From Rubrivivax sp. (GTDB lineage: Bacteria > Pseudomonadota > Gammaproteobacteria > Burkholderiales > Burkholderiaceae), in the NCBI GenBank assembly GCA_004211235.1, contig SEEY01000078.1, positions 1-10,811 of the forward strand: 10,811 nucleotides of DNA, given 5' to 3'. The notes below the pieces were generated by a model. It was not told the DNA's origin, ran no database searches, and worked only from the letters and a program-made list of their open reading frames with translations. Of the stretch, positions 1 to 5,943 are shown one piece after another. The number at the start of each line of letters is the position of its first letter. The first letter of the stretch is position 1. The position numbers were made by a program, and so were the translations under genes.

Positions 1-1
1 G

Positions 2-157
2 TTCCCGGCCGTGCTGCTGCCGGCGCTGGTCGGCGAACTGGCGCTGGCGCTGTGGCTGACCACGGGCAAACACCGAGCGTCAGGGGCTCTTGCCGCCGCC
101 GCGGCCCACCCCATCTCCGGCCTGCCACTTCCCGCGTCTGCCGAGCCCCGACCATGA
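2..157 (+). CDS. C-terminal end of a hydrophobic membrane protein, possibly DUF4386 family (partial)
   Basis: The window opens inside this reading frame; only the last 51 residues are present, ending at the TGA at 155-157. The visible part starts with a membrane-like stretch (FPAVLLPALVGELALALWL, then TTGK), followed by a low-complexity Ala/Pro-rich tail. A closing helix of the LPALVGELALALWL type resembles the last transmembrane helix of DUF4386 integral membrane proteins, whose function is unknown. That assignment is from memory of the family and rests on about 20 residues. The stop overlaps the start of the next gene as ATGA, which suggests translational coupling with the truncated haemoglobin. 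The Ala/Pro tail after the helix looks longer than I would expect and may be lineage-specific. Confidence 0.5.
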   Translation, partial: FPAVLLPALVGELALALWLTTGKHRASGALAAAAAHPISGLPLPASAEPRP

Positions 158-627
158 TCGACACCCCTGTGCCCACCCTCTACGACTGGCTCGGCGGCAT
201 CGCCGCGCTGCGGCAGCTGACCGAGCGCTTCTATGAGCGCGTCAAGGACGACGCGCTGCTCGCCCCGGTCTTCGCCCACATGAGCGGCGAGCATCCGGCG
301 CATGTCGCCGCATTTCTCGCCGAGGTGCTGGGCGGGCCGGCCGCCTACTCCGCGGAACACGGCGGCCACCCGCACATGATTCGCCAGCATCTCGACCGGC
401 ACCTGAGCCAGGCCCAGCGCCGCGCCTGGGTCGCACTGCTGCTCGACACCGCCGACGAGCTCGGCCTGCCCGACGACCCGGAGTTCCGCTCCGCGCTGGT
501 GGGCTATCTCGAATGGGGCTCGCGCCTGGCCGTCATCAACTCCCAGGCCGGCGCGACGGTGAATGCCGACGCGCCCATGCCGCACTGGGGCTGGGGCGAA
601 GTGAAGGGGCCGTACACCGGAGGGTGA
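154..627 (+). CDS. Group II (trHbO-type) truncated haemoglobin
   Basis: Small 157-aa haem protein of the 2-over-2 globin fold; group II members bind O2 and often act in redox chemistry, peroxide or NO handling in the cytoplasm. Aligned by eye to Mycobacterium tuberculosis trHbO, the landmarks are present: the GG turn after helix A (residues 14-15), Phe26-Tyr27 at B9/B10, Phe40 near CD1, the GGP and GHP motifs (60-62, 71-73), proximal His79 in the IRQH motif, and the group II Trp at G8 (Trp92, in RRAW). The C-terminus carries a further HWGWGEVKGPY tail seen in some proteobacterial members. The frame stays open back to 52, but the ATG at 154 is chosen because it overlaps the upstream stop (ATGA) and puts helix A at the usual distance from the N-terminus. 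pyrF follows after 35 bp. Confidence 0.9.
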   Translation: MIDTPVPTLYDWLGGIAALRQLTERFYERVKDDALLAPVFAHMSGEHPAHVAAFLAEVLGGPAAYSAEHGGHPHMIRQHLDRHLSQAQRRAWVALLLDTADELGLPDDPEFRSALVGYLEWGSRLAVINSQAGATVNADAPMPHWGWGEVKGPYTGG

Positions 628-662
628 CGGCGCTGAATGCGAGTGCGCTGGCATAGTGCCGC

Positions 663-1361
663 ATGCGCTCGCCTGTCATCGTTGCCCTCGACTTCGACTC
701 CGCAGCGCAGGCGCGTGAGCTGGTGCAGCGGCTTGGGCCGCAGGCCGACCACTTCAAGATCGGCCTGCAGCTGCTGACGGCGGCCGGCCCGGACCTCGTC
801 CGCGAACTGGCGGCTACAGGCTGCGACCTGTTCCTCGACCTCAAGCTGCACGAAATTCCCAACTCCGTCGCGAGCGCCGTGCGCGTGGCTGGCGTGCTGG
901 GTGCGTCCATGGTGACCGTGCATGCCTCGGCCGGCTCGGCCGCGCTACGCGCCGCGGTTCACGCCGCGCAGCCTTTCCCGCATCTGCGCGTGCTGGCGCT
1001 GACCGTCATCACGAGCCTCGCGGATGCCGACCTGCCGGAGATTGGCCTGGCGCCCTCGGTGCGTGAGCAGGTGCTGCGCCTGGCACGGCTCGCGATGCAG
1101 GCGGGCTGCCACGGCGTCGTCGCGTCGGCACAGGAGGCAGCCTGGCTGCGCGACGTGCTGCCACCGGGCGCCCTCATCGTCTGCCCGGGCATCCAGCTGC
1201 CCACATCGGTCGCGAGCGATCAGGCGCGGGTCGCCACGCCAGGTGCTGCAGCACGCGCAGGCGCAACGCATGTCGTCATCGGCCGCGGCATCACGGCAGC
1301 TGCCGACCCGGCCGCGGCCTTCACCGCCGCGCTGACCGCCTTCCGCGATCAGGGCTGCTGA
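663..1361 (+). CDS. pyrF: Orotidine 5'-phosphate decarboxylase (type 1)
   Basis: Catalyses the last step of de novo UMP synthesis, decarboxylating OMP to UMP, as a cytoplasmic dimeric TIM barrel. The 232 residues fit the E. coli/Pseudomonas-type family: VALDF at strand 1 with Asp10, the FKIG motif with Lys32, the FLDLKLHEIPN motif (57-67) with Asp59 and catalytic Lys61, a TVITSL strand, CPGI, and the phosphate-binding VIGRGI near the C-terminus. The fourth member of the Lys-Asp-Lys-Asp tetrad, normally Asp in HDIPN and contributed by the partner subunit, is Glu64 here. The start at 663 gives the usual short N-terminus; no strong Shine-Dalgarno is seen. The gene is co-directional with the haemoglobin gene, but no pathway link is evident. 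Its last 13 bp overlap the 3' end of the convergent PBP1A gene. Confidence 0.95.
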   Translation: MRSPVIVALDFDSAAQARELVQRLGPQADHFKIGLQLLTAAGPDLVRELAATGCDLFLDLKLHEIPNSVASAVRVAGVLGASMVTVHASAGSAALRAAVHAAQPFPHLRVLALTVITSLADADLPEIGLAPSVREQVLRLARLAMQAGCHGVVASAQEAAWLRDVLPPGALIVCPGIQLPTSVASDQARVATPGAAARAGATHVVIGRGITAAADPAAAFTAALTAFRDQGC

Positions 1362-3583
1362 GGTTCCGACGCCGCCTCTTCCACCGGCACCGCGGGCGGC
1401 GGCAGACCGATGCGGGCGATGGCCATGTCGCCAGCGTATTCGCTGTAGAACCAGTCGTCGCCCACCTTCACCAGGCCGCCATCTTCCGGGGGCGCCAGCG
1501 GGCTGCTGGGCTGGCCCTTGAGCGCAACGGCCATGGTCGCGGCCCAGACCGGCAGGGCCAGGCCGCCGCCCGTCTCGCGCTCGCCGAGCGACCTGGGCGT
1601 CGGGTAGCCGATCCACACCGCGCCGACACGCGAGGCCTGGAAGCCGCAAAACCAGGCGTCTATGGCGTCGTTGGTCGTGCCGGTCTTGCCGTAGAGATCC
1701 CAGCGACCGAGCATCGAGCTGGCGCGTGCGCCGGTGCCTTCGCGCGTGACGGCGGCGAGCAGTTGCGAGGTCATGAAGGCATTGCGCGCGCTGATGGCCT
1801 GGCGGGGCTTGGGCGGGTCGGCCTGCCAGACCGTCTGACCTTGTGCGTCCTGCACTTTCTGGATCAGCCAGCCCGTCGGCAGCTGGCCACCGTTGGCGAA
1901 CGCCGAATAGGCCTGCGCCATCTGCAACGGCGTGACACCGCCGGTGCCCAGCGCGATGGTCAGGTTCAGCGGCTGGCGTTCCTCGTCCAGGCCGAACCTG
2001 CCGGCCCAGCCGCGCACCCGCTGCGGGCCCACGGCCTGGGCCAGGCGGATGGTGACCATGTTCTTGGACCGCGCCAGGCCCTGGCGCAGCGTCAGCGCCT
2101 CTTCATACTGGCCGTCGTAGTTGCGCGGCGACCAGTCGCCCTGCGTGAAGGGCTCGTCGCTGACCAGCGTGCCCGCCCAGGCGCCCTGCTCGATCAGCGC
2201 CGAGTAGACGAAGGGCTTGAAGGCCGAGCCGGGCTGGCGGAAGGCCTGCGTCGCGGAATTGAACTGGTTGCGCGTGAAGTCGAAGCCGCCCACCAGCGCA
2301 CGGATGGCGCCGGTCACCGGGTCCAGCGTGACGACGGCGCCCTCGGCCTGAGGCGTCTGGCTCAGCAGCCACTGCTTGCCGGACTCCAGCACGCGCACCA
2401 CGGCGCCCCGCTTGAGCGCCTGCAGCGGCCGCAGCGCCGCGCCCTTCAGCGAGATCTGTTCGCCATCGGCCAGCACCAGCTTGGCGGCGTTCTTGTCCTG
2501 GCCCAGCAGCACGGCGGTGCGCAGCTCGCCAAGGTCGGGGTGGGCGTCGAAGGCGGCGTCCAGCGCTTCGTCCAGGCCGTCGTCGCCCTCGGGCAGCTCG
2601 GCGGTGGCTTCTGGGCCGCGGAAGGGCTGGCGGCGCTCCAGCTCGAAGAGCGCATGGCGAAGGGCTTCCTGCGCCGCACTCTGCTCGGCGTAGAGCAGCG
2701 TCGTCGTCACCGTCAGGCCGCGCGTGTAGGCCTCCTCGCCGAAGCGGGTGAGCATCTCCTGGCGCACCTGCTCGGCGGCATGGTCGGCCACGCCGGCCAT
2801 GCGCTTGGGTCGCTGGATGTTGAGCGGCTCTTCGCGCGCCGCCTTGGCAGCATCCGCCGTGATGAGGCCGACGGCCGCCAGCCGCTCCAGCACCACCGCC
2901 TGCCGGCGCTTGGCGCGGCTCAGGTGGAGCGCCGGGTTGTAGCCCATCGGGTTCTTGGGCAAGCCGATCAGCAGCGCCATTTCGGCCGTGTCGAGCTTGT
3001 CCAGGCCCTTGCCGAAATAACGCTCCGCCGCGGCGGCAAAGCCGTAGGCGCGGTTGCCCAGGAAGATCTGGTTCATGTAGATCTCGAGGATCTGCTCCTT
3101 GCTCAGCGCATGCTCGATCTTGATGGCCAGCAGGGCCTCGACGATCTTGCGGGTCCAGCGCTGCTCCTTGGTCAGGTAGGTGTCGCGCGCGAGCTGCTGC
3201 GTGATGGTGGAGGCGCCATGCAGCGGGCCGCCGTTGGTCAGGTTGCGCATGAAGGCGCGCGCGATGCCTGCGTAGTCGATGCCGGAGTGGTTCCAGAAAT
3301 CGCTGTCCTCCACGGCGAGCAGCGCATCCTGCATGGGCTTGGGAATGTCCTTCAGCGGCACGAAGCGGCGGCGCTCGGCGCCGAACTCGCCGATGAGCTG
3401 GCCATCCGCGCTGAGCACGCGCAGCGGCTGGTGGGGCTGGTAGTCGGTCAGCGTGTCCAGGGCGGGCAGCTGAGTCCAGACGATGGCCGCGACGATGGCG
3501 CCCAGCAGAGCGATGGCAAGAGGCAACCCGACGAGCGCACCCAGCCACGGGCGTTGGACGAAGAACTTGAGCATGGCGCGCAT
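1349..3583 (-). CDS. mrcA: Bifunctional penicillin-binding protein 1A (glycosyltransferase/transpeptidase)
   Basis: Class A PBP that polymerises lipid II glycan strands and crosslinks peptides at the periplasmic face of the inner membrane. In the 744 aa: a short cytoplasmic N-terminus and one membrane anchor (about 14-38); a GT51 glycosyltransferase domain with the catalytic VEDSDFW motif (Glu92), GASTITQQ (123-130) and KIEHALSKEQILEIYMNQ (155-172); a linker with an OB-like insertion (about 315-415); and a transpeptidase domain with SAFK (Ser453 nucleophile, Lys456), SKN (506-508) and KTGT (633-636). All key residues are intact, so it should be active. Met1 at 3583 and Met4 at 3574 are both possible starts; neither has a strong Shine-Dalgarno. 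In many beta- and gammaproteobacteria this gene is divergent from pilMNOPQ; here a RAYT gene lies upstream instead, so it may be a paralogue or a rearranged locus. The symbol reflects family identity, not proven orthology. Confidence 0.93.
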   Translation of the reverse strand: MRAMLKFFVQRPWLGALVGLPLAIALLGAIVAAIVWTQLPALDTLTDYQPHQPLRVLSADGQLIGEFGAERRRFVPLKDIPKPMQDALLAVEDSDFWNHSGIDYAGIARAFMRNLTNGGPLHGASTITQQLARDTYLTKEQRWTRKIVEALLAIKIEHALSKEQILEIYMNQIFLGNRAYGFAAAAERYFGKGLDKLDTAEMALLIGLPKNPMGYNPALHLSRAKRRQAVVLERLAAVGLITADAAKAAREEPLNIQRPKRMAGVADHAAEQVRQEMLTRFGEEAYTRGLTVTTTLLYAEQSAAQEALRHALFELERRQPFRGPEATAELPEGDDGLDEALDAAFDAHPDLGELRTAVLLGQDKNAAKLVLADGEQISLKGAALRPLQALKRGAVVRVLESGKQWLLSQTPQAEGAVVTLDPVTGAIRALVGGFDFTRNQFNSATQAFRQPGSAFKPFVYSALIEQGAWAGTLVSDEPFTQGDWSPRNYDGQYEEALTLRQGLARSKNMVTIRLAQAVGPQRVRGWAGRFGLDEERQPLNLTIALGTGGVTPLQMAQAYSAFANGGQLPTGWLIQKVQDAQGQTVWQADPPKPRQAISARNAFMTSQLLAAVTREGTGARASSMLGRWDLYGKTGTTNDAIDAWFCGFQASRVGAVWIGYPTPRSLGERETGGGLALPVWAATMAVALKGQPSSPLAPPEDGGLVKVGDDWFYSEYAGDMAIARIGLPPPAVPVEEAASEPQQP

Positions 3584-3602
3584 CCTAGGGCCAGCCTGCC
3601 GC

Positions 3603-3614
3603 CCGTCCGGACGG
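3603..3614. repeat. 12-bp perfect palindrome upstream of the PBP1A gene
   Basis: CCGTCCGGACGG reads identically on both strands and lies 19 bp upstream of the PBP1A start codon, in the gap after the RAYT gene. It could be an operator half-site pair, a small RNA hairpin in the PBP1A leader, or chance in GC-rich DNA. No second copy is seen in the window. Confidence 0.4.
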
Positions 3615-3640
3615 TGGTGCTAGTGGTCGTAACCGGGCCA

Positions 3641-3663
3641 GCGCAGCCGGCCGGCGGCAGCGC
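3641..3663. repeat. Stem-loop (9-bp arms, one mismatch, 5-nt loop) downstream of the RAYT gene
   Basis: The arm at 3641-3649 pairs with 3655-3663 across a 5-nt loop, with a single A-A mismatch at 3645/3659. It lies 16 bp beyond the RAYT stop codon. RAYT genes are commonly flanked by the REP palindromes they act on, so this is a candidate REP-like element. It could equally be an RNA stem acting as a weak terminator for the RAYT transcript; there is no T-tract. No second copy is visible, which weakens the REP reading. Confidence 0.35.
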
Positions 3664-3679
3664 CTGAGGCACCGGGCGT

Positions 3680-4549
3680 TCAGCGCCCCACGTCCGGGCG
3701 CGGGGCTGCCGTGCGTTCCGCGACGGCGATGAGGCGGCTGATGCGCGACACGGACAGGCCGAGCTGGCCGGCGAGCTCCGTCATCGCCATGCCACCCTCG
3801 GTGTGTGCCAGCCACAGCGCCTGCTCGCGACGGCCGGCGCCGCGCCTGAGCCATTCGGCCCAGCTCGTGCGGGCCGCGCGTCGGGGGCCGCCGGCCGCGG
3901 CCCGCATGCGAGCCGCGAAATCGGCATCGCCGAGAAAAATCTGCTCGCGCAGCTGGCCCGGCAGCAGCTGCAACCCGGGGTCGGAGGCCACCAGGCGGGC
4001 GTAGCGGTCGCCGGCCAGCCGGTGCTGGGCGGGCGTCACGGCCGGGCGGCCGAGCAGGTGGGCGTGCAGGCCGTCGACGTCCAGCCAGTCGGGCGCGGCC
4101 TGCAGGCCGGCCAGCGCGCGGAAGCTGGACCCTTCCCAACCGGCGGCGCCCCGCGCCAGGCCCTCGCGCACCGGCCCCAGGTCGACGTAGCGGCAGGCGT
4201 CCAGCAGATGGCGCTCACGGTCGACGAGGATGGCGTGGAAGCGCCCCTGGAACAGCGGCCCGCTGAAGGCCCGGCGGCGCTGCTGGTGCTGTGTGTAGAC
4301 GCCGTTGATGTGGCGCATCAACGCCGACAGATTGGCTCGCCGCGTGAACAGCAGCAGGTCGTAATGGTCGGGCAATAGCGCATAGGCGAGCGCCTGGGCA
4401 TCGAACCGCTGCAGGGCCTGGGCCAGCAGTGCGCGCATCTCGGCGCGGTCCGCATCGTCGACGAAAGCGGGCCGGCCGCTCTCCAACGGGCAACGGGCGC
4501 CGATCAGGTAGACCGCGCCGGCAATCTCGAGACGAGGGGGCCGGGCCAT
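3680..4549 (-). CDS. REP-associated tyrosine transposase (RAYT), degenerate HUH motif
   Basis: Single-copy relatives of IS200/IS605 Y1 transposases; family members bind and cut REP palindromes and are usually domesticated rather than mobile. The 289 aa show the family frame: MARPPRL start, FVDDADR (29-35), an HUH-like motif (61-65, DHYDL), RHINGVYTQ (79-87), LFQGRFHAILVDR (99-111) and the RYVDLGPVR helix (120-128) carrying the candidate catalytic Tyr121. A second region includes EQIFLGDADFAARM (202-215), and a helix-turn-helix lies at about 251-275 (MTELAGQLGLSVSRISRL), as in RAYTs with a DnaA- or sigma-like C-terminus. Most relatives have HYH or HFH where this protein has His62-Tyr63-Asp64, so metal binding may be impaired. 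The ATG at 4549 has AAGG about 8 nt upstream. It is divergent from the 79-aa gene across 65 bp. No terminal inverted repeats or target duplication are seen. Confidence 0.85.
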   Translation of the reverse strand: MARPPRLEIAGAVYLIGARCPLESGRPAFVDDADRAEMRALLAQALQRFDAQALAYALLPDHYDLLLFTRRANLSALMRHINGVYTQHQQRRRAFSGPLFQGRFHAILVDRERHLLDACRYVDLGPVREGLARGAAGWEGSSFRALAGLQAAPDWLDVDGLHAHLLGRPAVTPAQHRLAGDRYARLVASDPGLQLLPGQLREQIFLGDADFAARMRAAAGGPRRAARTSWAEWLRRGAGRREQALWLAHTEGGMAMTELAGQLGLSVSRISRLIAVAERTAAPRPDVGR

Positions 4550-4614
4550 GCGGCACCTTAAGTCTCGCCGCGCGGAATGGCAAGATGGCGGCCTGCCGGC
4601 CCAACCGTCGCTCC

Positions 4615-4854
4615 ATGAAAACCCATCAGATCGAAATCCAGAAGTTCAAGGCCGCGGCCGCCAACCAGCACGGGCAGGTCCTTTTCAAGGTCGATGCCAC
4701 GATCACCCCCAAGACGCCGCTGGAAGGCATCGAACCCAGCAGCATCCTCCTGATGACCGAGCAGAACGCCCGCGTGCTGATGGCCCTGCTGAAGTCGCAG
4801 CTCACCGAGCTGGACAGCAAGAAACCCAAGAGCCGCCACGGCCGCCACGGCTGA
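4615..4854 (+). CDS. Conserved hypothetical protein, 79 aa
   Basis: No named domain recognised. The protein has a likely beta-rich N-terminal half (IEIQKFKAAA, then GQVLFKVDATI), a central ILLMTEQNARVLMALLKSQLTELD helix (about 45-68), and a basic C-terminal tail (KKPKSRHGRHG). Small Burkholderiales hypotheticals with an NARVLxxLLKxQLAELD-like helix and a basic Lys/Arg/Ser tail seem familiar, but I cannot name a family. The frame is open back to 4429, but the upstream part would run antisense through the RAYT gene, and its Arg/Gly-rich translation looks like a shadow, so the ATG at 4615 is chosen. The UPF0149 gene follows after only 7 bp, so the two are probably co-transcribed. Function unknown; a soluble, perhaps nucleic-acid- or protein-binding protein is a guess from the basic tail. 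Confidence 0.75.
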   Translation: MKTHQIEIQKFKAAAANQHGQVLFKVDATITPKTPLEGIEPSSILLMTEQNARVLMALLKSQLTELDSKKPKSRHGRHG

Positions 4855-4861
4855 ACTCTCC

Positions 4862-5512
4862 ATGAACTATCCCCACTACAACCCGGCCTCCGACATCCGC
4901 CCGCTCTCCGACGAGGAACTGAACGACCTCGACGAACTGCTGTCCATCCTGCCGGCGGACGAGGCGATGAACATCGAAGGGCTGGACGGCTATCTGGCCG
5001 GCCTGCTGCTGACGCCCGGCGCCGCACTGGCCGACGTGCCCGGCGAGGCCTGGCTGCCGGTCATCTGGGGCGGTGATCGCGAAGGCGACGACAACGCACC
5101 CTTCGTCAGCGGCAAGCAGCGCAAGAAGGTGGTCATGCTGGTGCTGCGCCACCTGCGATCCATCGCTGCGGCCTGGACGGAACGCCCGCGGTCCTGGGAG
5201 CCGATCTTCAGCGTGGCCGAGGGCGAGGGCGAAGGCGAGGACGGGGATGAGGACGAGGTGACCGAGTACACCGACGCGGAGGACTGGGCCGTCGGCTTCC
5301 TGATCGCCGTGGACCGGGCCGCGGACGCCTGGGCGCCGCTGTTCGACGCGCCTGAGACGGCGGCGCTGCTCGCGCCCATCGCCGCGCTGGGCGGGGCGGA
5401 CGGCGCGCTGGCGGAAGGCAGCCCGCAAGCCCGCGACGAAGCCAGCCGGGCAATCCCTGAGGCGGTGCTGGCGCTGTGGGCCTTGCGCCAAAACGCCGGC
5501 GATAAATCGTAA
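4862..5512 (+). CDS. UPF0149 (YecA/YgfB-like) family protein
   Basis: Predicted soluble cytoplasmic protein of 216 aa. UPF0149 members have poorly known roles; some relatives carry a C-terminal SEC-C zinc motif, which is absent here (the protein ends at LWALRQNAGDKS, without Cys pairs). Visible family features are the N-terminal DLDELLSIL helix (22-30), the characteristic MNIEGLDGYLAGLLLTPG segment (36-53), and WLPVIWGG (64-71). A strongly acidic Gly/Glu/Asp tract at about 120-141 precedes the second helical part (DWAVGFLIAV, 141-150), which resembles the conserved WxxGF core. Start codon 7 bp after the upstream stop with no clear Shine-Dalgarno, so translational coupling is plausible. The acidic tract is encoded by near-repeats of GAGGGC/GAAGGC and is likely to vary in length between strains. 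Confidence 0.85.
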   Translation: MNYPHYNPASDIRPLSDEELNDLDELLSILPADEAMNIEGLDGYLAGLLLTPGAALADVPGEAWLPVIWGGDREGDDNAPFVSGKQRKKVVMLVLRHLRSIAAAWTERPRSWEPIFSVAEGEGEGEDGDEDEVTEYTDAEDWAVGFLIAVDRAADAWAPLFDAPETAALLAPIAALGGADGALAEGSPQARDEASRAIPEAVLALWALRQNAGDKS

Positions 5513-5520
5513 GCATCCCC

Positions 5521-5534
5521 CCAACACAGGTTGG
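5521..5534. other. Small inverted repeat after the UPF0149 gene
   Basis: CCAAC and GTTGG pair across a 4-nt ACAG loop in the 53-bp gap between the UPF0149 gene and the 103-aa membrane protein gene. There is no T-tract, so it is at best a weak attenuator or terminator; it may be chance. Confidence 0.2.
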
Positions 5535-5565
5535 CGCCGGCCGACGCTTGGTTCACACTCAACCC

Positions 5566-5877
5566 ATGCTTCAAACCGTGCTCGCCACGATCGGCCTCGC
5601 GATCTGCATCGCGATGGCCCTGCACATGGTCATGCCCCGTCGCGCGCAGGCGCGGGTCGACGCCATGCTGGATGGCATCGGTACGTGGATGCGCGCCCAG
5701 ATCGATCGCGCCACCGGCTGGCGCCGCCGCCAGCGCCAGACGCGCGCCGCGGCACTCGAGGCCGAGCGCGCCATCCTGCGTGCCCGCCAGTCCTCGTCAC
5801 GCGACAGGCCCGAAGGCGAATGGGACGGCAATGTCTACCGCCCGAAGAGCTTCGACAAGCCCAAGAAGCCGCACTGA
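5566..5877 (+). CDS. Small single-span membrane protein, hypothetical (103 aa)
   Basis: No named family recognised. The N-terminus has one hydrophobic helix (about 3-23, VLATIGLAICIAMALHMVM) directly followed by basic residues (PRRAQAR), which predicts an inner-membrane anchor with the C-terminal part in the cytoplasm. A long basic, probably helical stretch follows (about 52-75, RRRQRQTRAAALEAERAILRAR, interrupted by few small residues), then a polar tail ending WDGNVYRPKSFDKPKKPH. That ending resembles closing motifs of other small Burkholderiales hypotheticals. The ATG at 5566 is preferred over a TTG 18 bp upstream; neither has a good Shine-Dalgarno. It lies 53 bp after the UPF0149 gene on the same strand and is convergent with the ABC exporter gene, so it may be the third gene of that small cluster. 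Confidence 0.7.
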   Translation: MLQTVLATIGLAICIAMALHMVMPRRAQARVDAMLDGIGTWMRAQIDRATGWRRRQRQTRAAALEAERAILRARQSSSRDRPEGEWDGNVYRPKSFDKPKKPH

Positions 5878-5904
5878 ATCTCCCGCGGCTCCTCGCCGCA
5901 CCAG

Positions 5905-5941
5905 GCCTGCCGCGCGTTCAGCGCCGCAAGACTGGGCAGGC
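5905..5941. terminator. Possible bidirectional terminator stem between convergent genes
   Basis: GCCTGCC (5905-5911) pairs with GGCAGGC (5935-5941); inside it GCGC (5912-5915) pairs with GCGC (5921-5924), giving a branched or extended hairpin that spans most of the 66-bp gap between the membrane-protein stop and the exporter stop. Position between convergent genes fits a shared terminator, but there is no T-tract on either strand. Confidence 0.35.
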
Positions 5942-5943
5942 GC

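Noticed and set aside
3641..3663. The hairpin as an intrinsic terminator
   Set aside because: No T-tract follows on either strand; kept only as a palindromic repeat.
1763..3667. A 634-codon plus-strand open frame opposite the PBP1A gene, and an 481-codon minus-strand frame in another register
   Set aside because: High-GC DNA produces long antisense frames. Their translations are low-complexity Arg/Ala/Gly/Gln-rich, while the PBP1A frame carries every family motif.
3676..5925. The 12-mer GCGTTCAGCGCC occurs at 3676-3687 and 5914-5925, with a one-mismatch inverse copy at 629-640, all near gene ends
   Set aside because: Considered as a REP-like family tied to the RAYT. In GC-rich DNA of this length several chance 12-mer repeats are expected, the surrounding bases differ, and the first copy overlaps the RAYT stop codon.
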